Shown: one piece after another, positions 33,960 to 45,089 of the stretch
Position numbering within the stretch: the first letter of the stretch is position 1
Layout: the number at the start of each line of letters is the position of its first letter
Assembly: GCA_033980235.1 (NCBI GenBank)
Contig: CM067065.1
Location: 3,167,847 to 3,231,846, forward strand
Origin: Diadema setosum
Taxonomy: Eukaryota; Echinodermata; Echinoidea; Diadematoida; Diadematidae
Direction: 5' to 3'
DNA: 64,000 bases
Translations under genes and position numbers: made by a program
The notes under the pieces: generated by a model
What the model saw: the letters and a program-made list of their open reading frames with translations, nothing else
The model's database searches: none
What the model was told of the DNA's origin: nothing

Positions 33960-34844
33960 TTGATGGAGTAAATTTGAACAACACGTCACTCACTGTTATA
34001 CTCTTTTTTTTTGCAACTAGGAAACGACTCTTGTAAAGGTCAGTATCGGATCCTTGCTCCTTTGTTGCCTCTATTCTTTCCTATATTTTGCCCCATTCTT
34101 GATTGTCAATAACGTAGATTGGTATATAAGATTACCGTCGCTCATTTCCCTGGTAACAAAATTTCTTACGAGTCACGTTTCCGATCTATAATTCAACAAC
34201 TACAACTGCTGAACCAAATTCATGATTCATCGTTGCTAGGTTACCTCAAATCCACAGTAAGTGATAGCAGCCGAAACAATGTACTGTCGTTGATTCTGAA
34301 CTGTGTAGCAAGAAATCGGAGGGAGGTGAGGCTATACTACCTTCAGTTATTGAAAAGTATGAGTGCTGAGGAGCCCATATTGCTCAAAGCTCTTTCTTTT
34401 GTCATTGTTGTGATCGATTTTGATGAAATATGGACATTATTATTTTTGTCTGTTTTAAAGGGGATATGGCTAGTAACTGATCAGTGGGAATCAGTGGGAA
34501 TGCTGGGGGATGATTGTTCCAATTCTTGTGGCATTCATGTAAAGGCATACAATCGTGGCGAGTGGTTTGTGCGGCACGGAAACGAACGCACCACGCTGCC
34601 TCCCCCATTCTGTATCAAATGTAGTGACCCCGAATGAGAGTAGCGCTGGCTCAATGGGTCAGCGAATAACACGCTAGACTACAAGAACTCTGTGCTACAA
34701 ATCTCCTAACCCAAAATGGCTGTCCGAGCGAGCCGAATGGACGCACACTCTCAGTGCGCGTGCGCATGAAGAGAGGCCAAAAGAGCCACGCGTCTTCTGG
34801 ACTCTCTCCTCCAATCACCGCAGCGCGCGGTGACAATGTTTGTT
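33960..34844. other. Sequence with an unassigned 172-codon frame
   Basis: A plus-strand open frame spans 34119-34637. It has no recognisable domain and no splice partner. Downstream, GCTGGCTCAATGGGTCAGCG (34648) looks like a decayed tRNA-type A box, so repeat relics may be present. I do not call a gene. Confidence 0.3.
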
Positions 34845-35215
34845 TGAAGTTTGAAGTTTGAAGTTTGATTTATTACTCAACGACCCTCATGGGGTATGGG
34901 AGTACAATGTCAATTGAAAATACACAAAATAGAAAATTTCAAACAAGATAATACAAATATATACAAGATATCAACATACTTTTCAAATAAAATTTGCATA
35001 AAAGTATGTTATAAATAATATACTATACAAAATAAAATGTAAAACTATCACATGAATTACGCACAATGCAGGCACTTCCTGATGCAAATAATCACGCAAA
35101 GGGTATATAAAATAAACTAAATCCAACGAAATAATTAAGTGCAGTAACTAACTAAAAAAGGACATTATTATTATCTTACAAAACCTCGAAATGTTTGTCA
35201 GAGTCTTTTTCTTAG
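34845..35215 (-). mobile_element. LINE 3' end, minus strand
   Basis: Read on the minus strand this ends CCCCATGAGGGTCGTTGAGT, then AATAAATCAAACTT and a short CTTCAAA repeat (34842-34868). Such short-repeat tails are common at the 3' ends of CR1/Jockey-group LINEs. It may be the 3' UTR of the LINE whose coding part ends near 35979, but the ~750 bp between them is unexplained. Confidence 0.5.
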
Positions 35216-35219
35216 TGGA

Positions 35220-35958
35220 ATTAAAGTGAAAACTAAGTTCTGGTAAGGGCTTGAGAACCCGTCTGGCACCATTTCATATTTGCTTGCAATATATCGAAAG
35301 AGTCTACAAAGAAACTTACCTGGCTGACGCGGTTTGCCGGAATGATGAGTCGTTTTGGAGTATTTTGAGAAAAATAATAAAAGTCGGTAAACCGACTTTT
35401 ATTCCAGAAGGCTCCAGACTAGCTCGGTCTCAGGGAAAACTCGACCCTATTTCAGACAATTTTACACACAGTTCGTGATCGCCATGTTCATCTGTACTCT
35501 ATAATACTACGGGCACCGGCCAAACGAGGCCTTACTGAGCAGACAGGAAAGTGCGTGCTATTCCTGTACAAAACAAATGGACAGCGCGCGGTCCTCAAGC
35601 CTACTAGCAAAGACGCTTTATAATACGCACATCACCTCAGTTGCTGAGACGCGCGGTCTTTGAAGTTTTTGTTGTTGTTTATCAATTGTCTTTGATTGTT
35701 TTTAGAGGTGCTTGAGAGGCGCACACTAATTTTGCATGCGCGCCAAAGAGGTTTTTGATGCGCGTGTTGTAACAACTCGGACCATTACTGCGAGTAGCCA
35801 GAACGCTAGAATGTAGTTTATACAGGCCGCTCCCGTATGCATAGTACTGTACAATCCAGAGGGAAAACCAGTAGCAGTACAACTCATCCCGCCGTCAAGC
35901 AAAGCGAGGCCGAGTTATCCCCGAGTCCGAGTCTAGCCTGACCCCGTTCGGGTAAGTT
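35220..35958. other. Unassigned, GC-richer segment
   Basis: Contains several GCGCGC-type motifs and a small perfect hairpin, AAAAGTCGGTAAACCGACTT (35385-35405). Could be an insertion splitting a LINE 3' UTR. No gene is seen. Confidence 0.3.
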
Positions 35959-35959
35959 C

Positions 35960-38955
35960 CGAGACTGAATGTTTTTGGTTAATATATCCCATTTTCGTCC
36001 TTACCCATCGAATATCTTGTTATTACAGCGTTATTCCGCACATTTCCTAGGCATACGTTCACATTTTGGAGCAAAATTTGACAACTTTTGCAGGCATACC
36101 AGAACTTTGTTTGGGCTTTAAACAATTGATCATATTTAAATGTGTTAGGATACTTCCTATAATACTTTTCGAGAAATCTTTTACGTTCTGTCATAAAGAA
36201 GGGGCATACAAACAAATAATGAAATTTATCACCAATATCATTTTTAGAACAATAGGTACACAAACGTTCAATTCTTGGAATGTCTTTGTAACGCCCAGAC
36301 ACTATTGGAAGCTTATGATTAAGGCAACGAAAACGTGTTAAAGATTTCCTATCATTTTCATTAAGACGAATCAGATACTTTTCAAAGCATAATTGCTGCT
36401 TAAAAATTCTATAAACAGTGCATTGATTGTTTAACTCAACATCACTGTGCCACTCCTGTTGACTCATATCTTTAATTTTTGTATCTATTATTCTTTTGAA
36501 TGAAGATAAAGATAGATTACTTGCTTGACTCTTCCACACGTCAGAAAGGCCTAAGCTATCAAGAGTATTCTTTACTTTAAAAATCCAACCCATCTGATTT
36601 TCCCCTTCAAAAAGGAGAAAAATTCAAAGCTATAAATGACGCTTGATAATTTAGCTGATTTTCCATTTACGAGACGATACCAGAACATAAGCATTCGACT
36701 AGTGACAATTTTTTCTAATTTGTAGTGCCCAAGTTCACCGTAAGTCATGCAATTGGGAGTTCTCTTGTTCAGACCAAGCAATTCGTTACAGAACTTCAAA
36801 TAAAACGTTTCAATTTGAATTACATTTTCAAAACCCCAAACCTCACATCCATATAACAGCATTGGTAATATCAATTGATTAAATAACTCAAGTTGAATAT
36901 CAACAGGTAGACAAAGGGATGCAATTTTGCTCTTCATGGAGTACATAGCTCTTTGTGCTTGAGTTACTTGTTTATTTATAGCTTTTTTGAAGCTATTGTT
37001 ATAGTTGAAAATTGTTCCAAATATACATACTCATCAATTACACTTAAAAGTTCATTGGCAAAATAAAACTTTGGAATATTTCTAACTTTACCTCTAGAAA
37101 AAATAACAACCTTCGTCTTTGTGGATTTGTTAACTGTTTATGCAATTTTTGTTCGACCTTTGCTTGAATATGCCTGCCCTGTCTGGCACAGTGCTTTAAC
37201 TCAGTCTCAACGAAATAAAATAGAGAAAGTACAAAAACGTTCACTCCGAATAATTCTGTCGTACAATTATTTCTCTTATTCCCAGGCATTAGAACTCGCA
37301 GGACTTCAGTCACTTGAGGAAAGACGTCAGTACCTGTGTCTAGAGTTTGCCCGGAAGGTTTTCAAATCAAATATGTCAAATCAATGGTTTTTGCCTGCAA
37401 ATCTATCGAGGAGTCTAAGAAACAATCGACTGTGTTTTGAACCAAAGTGTAAAACTGACCGCTATCGAAACAGCTGTGTCCCATATCTCACGAGATTGTT
37501 GAATATGCACTGTGTATAATTGAATAATTTGTTGTTTATGATGTAATTATTATGTTGTTTGTTCGTCGTCGTCGTCGTTGCAGCATACTCTTGTCAGAGC
37601 GTAGCTTCCCTCACGGCAACATGATACAAACATCTGTTTTGAGCCATTCTAGTTGCTTTCTCCATAGAACCAAATGTCTCCCTCACCGTTCTGTCGCATC
37701 CTATTTGGGTCTTTTATGTGAATTAGATAGTGGTATTATGTTGAGATATAATGTGTTTCGCAGTTATGGGATTGGATTGTACATGGAGTTGTATTGTGGA
37801 GGAGATAGTAGGGATTATGAAATAGGTGTTTATATGGGGGAAATAGGTGAAATATGCTTATTGTGAGATGAGGTTTTGTGATATGATATGTAGATTTACA
37901 GATTGGGTATGCTGTAAACATTACATCATAACAAAAACACAGGTGATCAGAGTTTAGTATTCACACTCTCTCTTTCAATACCTCACTTGCACTCCCTCCC
38001 CCTCTTTCCTTTTTTGGCATTTTCACTTGCTTTTTCTGTTATTTTTTTTCTCATACACACCATTACGCCCACACAACATACTGGTGCATTATTAGTCCTA
38101 CTGATTTCCCACTTTTGTTACTCACCAGTGATCACCCTTTATAATGTAAGATAGAGATCGTATTTTGCCATTAAATGTACAGGTATTTTATGAGTAGGAT
38201 ACTCACCCTTATGAATTTATATCATACGGTGCTTGTGCAATAAGAAATAATTTATTAGTTTGTGTATTCGTATTGTAAAGTATTCTTTGTTTTGTGTTTT
38301 CTGTAATAATTGATATGAGTAATTGGATTTGGGGAATTGACGTTAAGTTCAGTTAAAAATGAATGCAAACACAGTTACTTGAGTATCAAAGTGTTAATGG
38401 TTAATGAGGTTGTTTTTTTTTTTTTTAACAGATGATATCCAAAATATATTTATTGAATTTTTATATTGCATTGAATCAATCATAAGGAAATGTGGTGTAT
38501 TTGCTATTGTTAAAATGTTTATATAATGTCTGTTGTTTGATGTAATTCATACGTTTTTCATGTGATGCATTATAATTTAGCCTTCGGGCTACTACTTTGC
38601 ATGTTTGTTCCAATAAACCATTATCAATCAATTAACAGTAAGATGCCACAATTGGCAATAATCAGAAAGAACGTTAAGAGCATCTTGTAAATCATTCGCA
38701 CTTTCAGCAAGTACAATAGTATCGTCAGCGTACAAAAGAGTGAATAGATTTATATAAACATCCATTTCATTCTCAAAAAAGCAATTGTGAATTGATGTAG
38801 ATAGAGAGCTCAGACCATTGTATCTCTCTTGTAAAAAAGATTCAAAATCATTCAGATACAGTGCAAATAAGATTGGAGACAAATTTTCACCTTGCCTCAC
38901 TCCTACGTTACTCTGAAAATAATCGGATTGTGTATGATGCGTACACACACACACA
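35960..38955 (-). mobile_element. 5'-truncated non-LTR retrotransposon (CR1/Jockey-like group)
   Basis: Minus-strand fragments of one reverse transcriptase. 38954-38628 has the palm region GVRQGENLSPILFALYLNDF and the catalytic YADD box. After a nested insertion (37125-38636) the frame resumes near 37130 as STKTKVVIFSRGK. It continues after one shift (about 37020) as QLILPMLLYGCEVWGFE (36946-36572), then after another shift to a C-terminal region with a CX2C...H...C zinc-knuckle-like motif (CTYCSKNDIGDKFHYLFVCP), ending at 35979. The endonuclease and RT N-terminus are absent. At least two frameshifts make it dead. Family placement is by general likeness only. Confidence 0.85.
37125..38636 (+). 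mobile_element. Second LINE (CR1/L2-like), 5'-truncated, nested in the first
   Basis: An open frame to 37519 reads IFVRPLLEYACPVWHSAL, QRNKIEKVQKRSLRIIL and LAGLQSLEERRQYLCLEFAR, the standard C-terminal end of CR1/L2-type reverse transcriptases. About 1.1 kb of AT-rich 3' UTR follows, ending CCAATAAACCATTATCAATC. The broken host frame (TVN | STKTK) and a shared TTAAC on both sides mark the insertion. Only the RT C-terminus survives. Confidence 0.85.
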
Positions 38956-39001
38956 CACGTGTCTCAGTCAGTGGCGGCATTGTCCCACACGTTTATATAG
39001 C

Positions 39002-39215
39002 ACCGAGTCAGAACTGACCCGGAACTGTGTCCGTTGGGGTCACACACCGTTCCGGGTCAAAAATGACTTGGAATTTGGTCATGAAGACCCCGAATGGGGT
39101 CACCCTGACCCAATTCATGACTCTGAATGGGTCCTATCCTTTCCTTGTCATTTCTGACCCGGAACGGTGTGTGACCCCAACGGACCCACTTCCGGGTCAG
39201 TTCTGACTCCGATGT
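39002..39215. mobile_element. Fold-back MITE with GAGTCAGAACTGACCCGGAA ends
   Basis: The left arm (39005-39080: GAGTCAGAACTGACCCGGAA, then CCGTTGGGGTCACACACCG) is mirrored by 39145-39212. Internal (A)CCCGGAA repeats. About 215 bp, non-coding. Confidence 0.85.
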
Positions 39216-39219
39216 TTTA

Positions 39220-40135
39220 AGAGCGTGTATATATATATATTATATATATATTATTGTATATATTTGTATTTCAACAAAATTATCAAGCTATTCAAACATC
39301 TCAATCTATCAGAATTTAACAAAAAAAATCGACCAATTCATATCTTTTGTTTCCTCTATAATAAAACGCAAAAAAGAAACAAAAAAAAAAACACGAAAAC
39401 ACAGAAACCTCCTTCACAAACGTCAACATCTGTTAACTGTTTGCAATAAACAAAAAGATAAATGTTTTTATGTTTCTGGTTCCAATTGGCAAAAGAAACA
39501 TTATTTATCTGTTACACGGTCTCGTGGGATGCCCCCCCCCCCGCCCACCCCTCCCCCTTTTGACCTTTCCTGAAAATGTCACGACATCGTCATTTCTTTA
39601 TACAATATGTATTTCAATTATCATTACCTCTAGATATTAAAAAAGAAACAAAAAAAAAAAAGCAACAGCAACGTATATTATTATAAAACGTGTGTATTTA
39701 TGACCTTGTAGGCAGCGGACAAATTAAATATCAACTAAAGCAATACCACTTTATGAAAGGCAGAAACTACTGGGCAGTGTATTGCCAGATCGGCAATCTG
39801 TCCCTGTAAGGCCTTTGTTGTGTGTTTTTCCTCCCTAAATATAGATCGTGCTTAATAATACAGAGGTGTCAGATATTATCACCATTCCACGTGCAGACTT
39901 ACACGAGATCGGATATATCGGATACGTGAAAGACCGAAATCTGTGTTGTATTTTACACAGGCCAAAAATCCTATTCTGTTTTTTCCACACATACATTGTT
40001 CCTTTATGCTTTTATCCCTACGGACCTACCATAAGCGTTTCTTCGATTTGTTGACAATTAGTTCCTTGTGTTTATTTTTTTTTCTTTTGTCTGCCTTTTT
40101 AAGACTATTGTTGCGTTGTCTACATCGGCCGAGCT
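39220..40135. other. AT-rich sequence upstream of locus B
   Basis: Short TA tracts (39227-39260), A-runs and a C-run (39533-39551). 39715-39810 could encode a short stretch ending YWAVYCQIGNLSL after a possible TAG acceptor, but it has no support. The locus B promoter should lie here; no clear element is seen. Confidence 0.3.
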
Positions 40136-40190
40136 ATGAAGCGAACCATACAACCTAGCCTTCTAAATACGCTGGCTGTCATTAGTTTGG
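40136..40190 (+). CDS. Locus B exon 1: signal peptide
   Basis: ATG starts MKRTIQPSLLNTLAVISL: basic start, then a modest hydrophobic core. The 55-nt exon ends G|GTGAGT in phase 1 and joins exon 2 at 43191 (G|TC gives Val). Length, phase and donor match the candidate first exon at 10308. The weak hydrophobic core leaves some doubt about secretion from this start alone. Confidence 0.6.
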
Positions 40191-40309
40191 GTGAGTTAGA
40201 ATGGCATTTACTCCACTTTTTACCAACAATGTATCAATTGTAGGTAGTGTTTATTAATAGAATTATAGAATCATATTCGAATTTGAGGTATTGGCTATAA
40301 TAGGCACAC

Positions 40310-40455
40310 AACTACTACCACTACTATACTACTACTACTACTACTAGTACTATTACTACAAATACTACTACCACTACCACTACCAGTACTACTGCCACTT
40401 CTACTACCACCACTAATACCACTACCACTACCACTACTACTTCTACTACTGCTAT

Positions 40456-40508
<53 letters not shown>

Positions 40509-40525
40509 TTACTACTACTACCAGC
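40310..40525. repeat. (ACT)n trinucleotide array in locus B intron 1
   Basis: About 210 bp of ACT repeats with scattered substitutions. The open frames across it are low-complexity Val/Thr strings and are not genes. Confidence 0.95.
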
Positions 40526-40655
40526 CAGTGTGAATATGTCAACGGCTTTGATTCTTGAATATTCTCGAATATGGTGGAAGCTTGCTCTCTACATAACTAT
40601 TCATAGTTCATATCAGTGATTTTCAATGGGCTAAAGACAAGATCCTCAAGTGTTT

Positions 40656-40900
40656 GAAGAGTTTGTTCGCAAAAACCGATAAGTCCATTTTTGAAGATTT
40701 TGAAGTACGGTCTCAGTCATAAAGTACAAAAGTATACCTTTTAAATGATATATTGGTCACGACATATAAAGGTACATTTTAAAGATAATGTCATAAGAAG
40801 CAAAATATTTCTTATTATGTCTTTGTTTTTCTTGATCTTTAATCGCAAATATCTCCATTTGGCAAATATGGACTTATCGGTTTTTGCGAACAAACTCTTC
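40656..40900 (-). mobile_element. GAAGAG-type MITE, copy 4
   Basis: Full-length copy with both termini, in locus B intron 1. This copy is not bordered by (TA)n. Confidence 0.92.
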
Positions 40901-41000
40901 ATTTGTTTATTAATGTTATTTAGATGACCCCAATCTATTGTGCTCACACTCTGACCCAAAATATGTTGATGAGAACAGTGGATGACGAGCTAAAGGAATT

Positions 41001-41686
41001 TATACCAAGGAGGTTCGAGAGATCTTGCCATCTGCCATCTTTCTGAGCAATCTGAAGATTGATTTGTAACGCTAACTTAATATCGGGCATATGCTGCTCG
41101 TTTACAATCATAGCAAACGCAATGAAATTTCACCTAATGATAAAGCATATAAAAACAAAAGTCAATTCCGTTCGAAAATATTTGCAAAGGTGTAAATCTG
41201 AGCTGTGTTATTTTGAAAATGTATTATTTTGAAAATGTTTGAAATTGTACCCTCATGAAAAGCCGGTTTTATCACTTGTTCTCCTTATTTCCGCAAGGAG
41301 AAACTAATAATGGTATCATCTTCCAGTATAGTTCTTTATAAATTAACATGTCAGATTTTCGTACAGACACGTACAGTCGAGTAATTTTCATATCTATTTC
41401 AGCAATTTTTGAACAATTTCTATTCGCGCACCCCCTTGCCTTTACCATTGTCTACCGCCCATCGTTTGTAAGTAGGGATAACGAAAAGTAATTACCATCA
41501 CAAAGACATATCTTCCTTGGAAAGTGGCTGGTGATTATGCAATAAGACACTAGTCAATTGTCTTCGCATCTGAGCGGCAGATCCAGTTTGACACATACTT
41601 TAAATATTTTTGAGTGGCGGCTTCGAGCATGGGATCAAAGCAAATAAGACTGTTGTGACTCAATTTCTCGAACCTCCTTGGTTATA
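41001..41686. mobile_element. TIR element TATACCAAGGAGGTTCGAGA, copy 1
   Basis: The 20-bp end at 41001 is mirrored at 41666-41686. Non-coding, 686 bp. A second copy follows at 41800-42419. Confidence 0.8.
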
Positions 41687-41799
41687 CCAAGGAGCCGAGT
41701 TGGAATTCCAAATGGCTGTAATTATTCAAACAGTTGTCAGATTTTTATTGATGTACAAAAGAATATCACAGGTGCATTTGTGACTTTGATGATCCATGT

Positions 41800-42419
41800 T
41801 CGAAGCCGCTGTCTTGCTGAGCAATCTGAAGATTCATTTTGAACGTTAACATAATATTGGCCATATTTTACTTTTTTTTTGTTAAATGAAATGAAATTTC
41901 ACTTAATGATAAAGCATGTAAAACAAAAATCAATCCCTTTCAGAAATTTGTGCAAAAGTGTAAATCAGAACTGAATCATGTGAAAATGTTTAAAACTGTA
42001 CCATCCTGGAAAGACGGTTTTATCACTTTTCCGCGTAATTCTGACAAATAAAACTGACATAGAATAATCTTCAAATATAATTCTTCATTGATAGATATAT
42101 CAGATTAGTTCCCGGGTATTCCCAGTCGAGCAATTTTCATCTTTATTTCAGCATTTTTTTGCGCAATTTCTATTCGCACATCCTCGTGTCTGTACCACCT
42201 ACCTTGTATAAGAAGGGATAGCGAAAAGTAATTACCATCACAAAGACATATCTTCCTTAGAAAGTGGCTGGTGATTATGCAATGAGACACGAGTCTTCCT
42301 ATCTGCGTGGCAGATCCTGCTTGGCACATGCTTCAAATATTTTTGAGCGGTGGCATCGAACATCTAGCAAAGGAAATAAGACAGTTGTGACTCTATTCTC
42401 TTGAACCTCCTTGGTTATA
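41800..42419. mobile_element. Same TIR family, copy 2, left end missing
   Basis: Parallels 41040-41686 in order (GCTGAGCAATCTGAAGATT; GAAATTTCAC..AATGATAAAGCAT; CATCACAAAGACATATCTTC) and ends with GAACCTCCTTGGTTATA. The left TIR is absent. Confidence 0.8.
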
Positions 42420-43190
42420 CGGTGGGTTTCCAGCCATAAATATGGAAGAGACACCACATTATGCTTCTAAGCAACTCCATACATAGACATCCCGTGCATT
42501 TGGTGCTCCTCCCCCGGAAAAAAAAAAAATGTTTTCTATCAAGGTTTTTTTTTTTTTTTTTTTTTTTGTAAGGCTTCTTTGTTGATAATAACTTTCATGG
42601 AAGTGTGAAATTAATGATAAGTTTAACACTTCGCATTATATCGGGACAATACATAGGTTGAAATATTATCTCCCTACATATGCATTAAATGTCACTTTAT
42701 TCAAGTTTAGTATAAATATATTCTCCATTTTACGTAATAGTAGCCACTTTTGTTATTTTAAGTGATTTCAATGTAATCACGTAGGTTGGTGTTATTTTGC
42801 TGAAGGTACGTTAATACCGCTAAGAAGTCTCTGACTTCGCAGGTCCTTTGACAGTTGAAATCCTGTCAATTCAATAAAAAAACGTTAGACAAGAATTACT
42901 GTCTGCCAATTTGACTCTAATTGACACGACAGGGAAGTTACTTGTGATGGTGTGAATGATATTTTACCTGGTTAACATGATGTGAAAGGTATACGTACAA
43001 TATATTAGATCATCTATAGACATCACGTCGCTGTTTACCGTAATAATTGTTGTTTCAAGAATTTGAACCTCTTTGAAGAAGTAGTGAAATCATGCAGTCT
43101 CCTTGCAACCTTTGTCCAGCAGCTTTATAGGGAGGGCAAAATCGACGTTTCAACCTAGAACATATCATTATTTACTTTTTTTAATGCAAG

Positions 43191-43382
43191 TCTCCAGTGT
43201 CACCTCGGTTTCGGATTGTGGAGAAACTTGCCCGGCTATTAGTATCACTTGTGGAACTCATACTCTACCAAGCGGGGAGACGGTTGCCATGGTTTCCAAG
43301 TTGATGCAGGATGCAGATATCGCTAAGATGATTGATCATCCAATATTGATGGGGAAAAGACGGTACATCTGCGTAGTTCCAG
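43191..43382 (+). CDS. Locus B exon 2: N-terminal Cys-containing module
   Basis: A 192-nt, phase 1-1 exon (acceptor GCAAG ending 43190, donor GTAAAT at 43383) encodes 64 residues. Key parts: VSDCGETCPAISITC, TLPSGETVAMVSKLM, and HPILMGKRRYICVVP. I do not recognise the domain. The pattern C-x6-C, TLPS-x-E-x-VA-x-V, LM-x-D, HP-x-L, YIC is shared with locus A exon 2, which shows selection or recent common origin. It lies between the signal peptide and the EGF module, so it is the mature N-terminus of a secreted protein. Confidence 0.75.
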
Positions 43383-43427
43383 GTAAATTCAACTCACGTG
43401 TACTTCTAAATTTTATAACACCTTATA

Positions 43428-43888
43428 CAGGGCTCGATTCTAACTTTTTTGTTTGGTGGCCCGATGGGGCCACCAAAATCCTCAATTTCAAATTTTTGGT
43501 GGCCCGAGAGAGAAATGTGGTGGCCCGAAAGAAAAGCAATAAATAACATTAAAAGTCTTGTTTTTTTAATGAGTCAAATATTTAAGTTTTATCATAGTAA
43601 GAATTAGAAGGTGGACATATCTACTCATAAATAAACCTCAACAAACTCGCAACACTCACTCTCAGACATTCAGTCCTTCTCATCCATCCTTTAAACAAAT
43701 TAATTCAAATGCTAATTTCCTGCACAAAAAAGTTACGGATTTATGACATACTTTCCAAAAAATTTGGTGGCCCCGAGGTGGGCCACCAAATTTGCCCTTT
43801 TTTAATTTTGGTGGCCCGATTTTCATTTTTGGTGACCCCGGGCCACCGGGCCACCGGGCCACCGGGCCACCGTCAATGTCGAGCCCTG
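43428..43888. mobile_element. hAT-like MITE with GGGCCACC repeats
   Basis: The termini CAGGGCTCGA and TCGAGCCCTG, with an imperfect 7-bp flank repeat CCTTATA / CCTTAAA, suggest a hAT-type non-autonomous element. Inside, GGTGGCCC/GGGCCACC occurs more than ten times, including a tandem run at 43845-43870. It starts 45 bp after the exon 2 donor. Confidence 0.75.
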
Positions 43889-44104
43889 CCTTAAAGCTGT
43901 AAGAAAAAAAAAATGATATCGAAGTCATAATGTTCGCTAATCCAAATATTGCCGAGACTTAATGAATAAAGAAGAAGTTGTTCGCGTCAACGAAAGCATC
44001 TTGCCTGAGGTTTCAAGTATGATCTTCTCGCATATAAATAAACAATGGTGAAGGCTGGATCCCGAGTATATGAACAGCTATTCCCGATGATGGGTTACTT
44101 TGAA

Positions 44105-44474
44105 GACGGGCGGTGAGTTGGCTCAGTCGGTAGCGCGTCTGCCTCACGATCACGCGGCCCGGGTTCGAACCCGAGTCTGGACTGAGCAATGTTGTGTGTA
44201 AGCATACCGTCCCCTCTAGCAAGAGGCAAAACACTCTGTCCCTCGGATAGGACATAAAATGGAGGTCCCGTATATGAGAGAGCAACAACTCATGCACGTA
44301 AAAGATCCTGCTTCATTCATTCATCGTAAAGAGCAGGGTGTTTAACCCGGTGAAGTGGTCCCACCTCAAATCCAACTGGACCCCATGGAAGACCAGCTTA
44401 ACGTAGCTGAATATGGGCTATCCAGCCATCTTCTCAGATGGAAAATGAACAAACAAACAAACAAACAAACAAAC
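44105..44474 (+). mobile_element. tRNA-derived SINE
   Basis: A tRNA-like head with A box TGGCTCAGTCGG (44119) and B box GGTTCGAACCC (44162) precedes a ~280-bp body with GGATAGGACATAAAATGGAG and GAAGTGGTCCCACCTCAA, ending in an AAAC repeat tail (44448-44474). Intact RNA polymerase III boxes. The cloverleaf is imperfect, so I do not call a tRNA gene. Confidence 0.85.
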
Positions 44475-44988
44475 GTCGTTATTCTCTAATCAGCATTTAA
44501 TTCCCCTTTTATTATGAGTTCATTATCAGCTTATCGACTCCGAGTGTCATGTCAGATACAGGAAACGTACATATTATTTTCACCCATAACAGGTATTGGA
44601 AACATCTTATGATGATAAAATGGCAAATCTTACTTAAAATGTAGGCCTGTATTATCTGTTGCATATGAAGCTGGCTACTCCCAAGTATGTGTTAAAAAAT
44701 CAGAGACGATAATAGAATATCATTTTCAAAAATTCACTAGCAATTCATAAATCATAATGCAGCAAAGTAGATTCATTTGATAGTCAATATTCTGCAGAAA
44801 TCAATCCTCAGCAGAGCTTTCGCATCGTTTTCACGTAAAGCAAAAGGTATTATAGAAATACATGAAATGATGACTTCAGTGATATAGGTATTATTTTTGT
44901 TGTTTTAGTTGTTGTTCCCGTGTGCTGTTATCTGGTGTTCTTTTCTTTTGTTTGTTTGTTTGTTTTTTGTTCTGTCGGCCAACATAAG

Positions 44989-45087
44989 CCTGTGCCTCGC
45001 TGCCGTGTCAGAACGGCGGATCGTGTGTGGAGACTGAGACCGGCTACCAGTGCCTGTGCAACACTGACTTCTATGGACCCCAATGCT
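44989..45087 (+). CDS. Locus B exon 3: EGF-like domain
   Basis: A 99-nt phase 1-1 exon encodes one complete EGF-like module with six Cys: CASLPCQNGGSC, GYQCLC, and DFYGPQC. Acceptor ACATAAG ends at 44988 and donor GTACGT starts at 45088. It has the same length as the locus A EGF exon, with clear identity (ETE-GY--C-C--D-YGP-C). EGF modules form two disulphide-stabilised sheets and mediate extracellular binding. No calcium-binding signature (D-x-D/N-E start) is visible. Confidence 0.85.
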
Positions 45088-45089
45088 GT

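Noticed and set aside
34119..34637. 172-codon plus-strand frame
   Set aside because: No recognisable domain and no splice or promoter context. It ends beside a tRNA-like relic, so a repeat origin is likely.
35385..35405. Stem-loop resembling a histone-type or bacterial terminator
   Set aside because: It does not match the histone 3' stem-loop, is not next to any gene, and the organism is eukaryotic.
40324..40542. 72-codon poly-valine frame
   Set aside because: Translation of the (ACT)n microsatellite.
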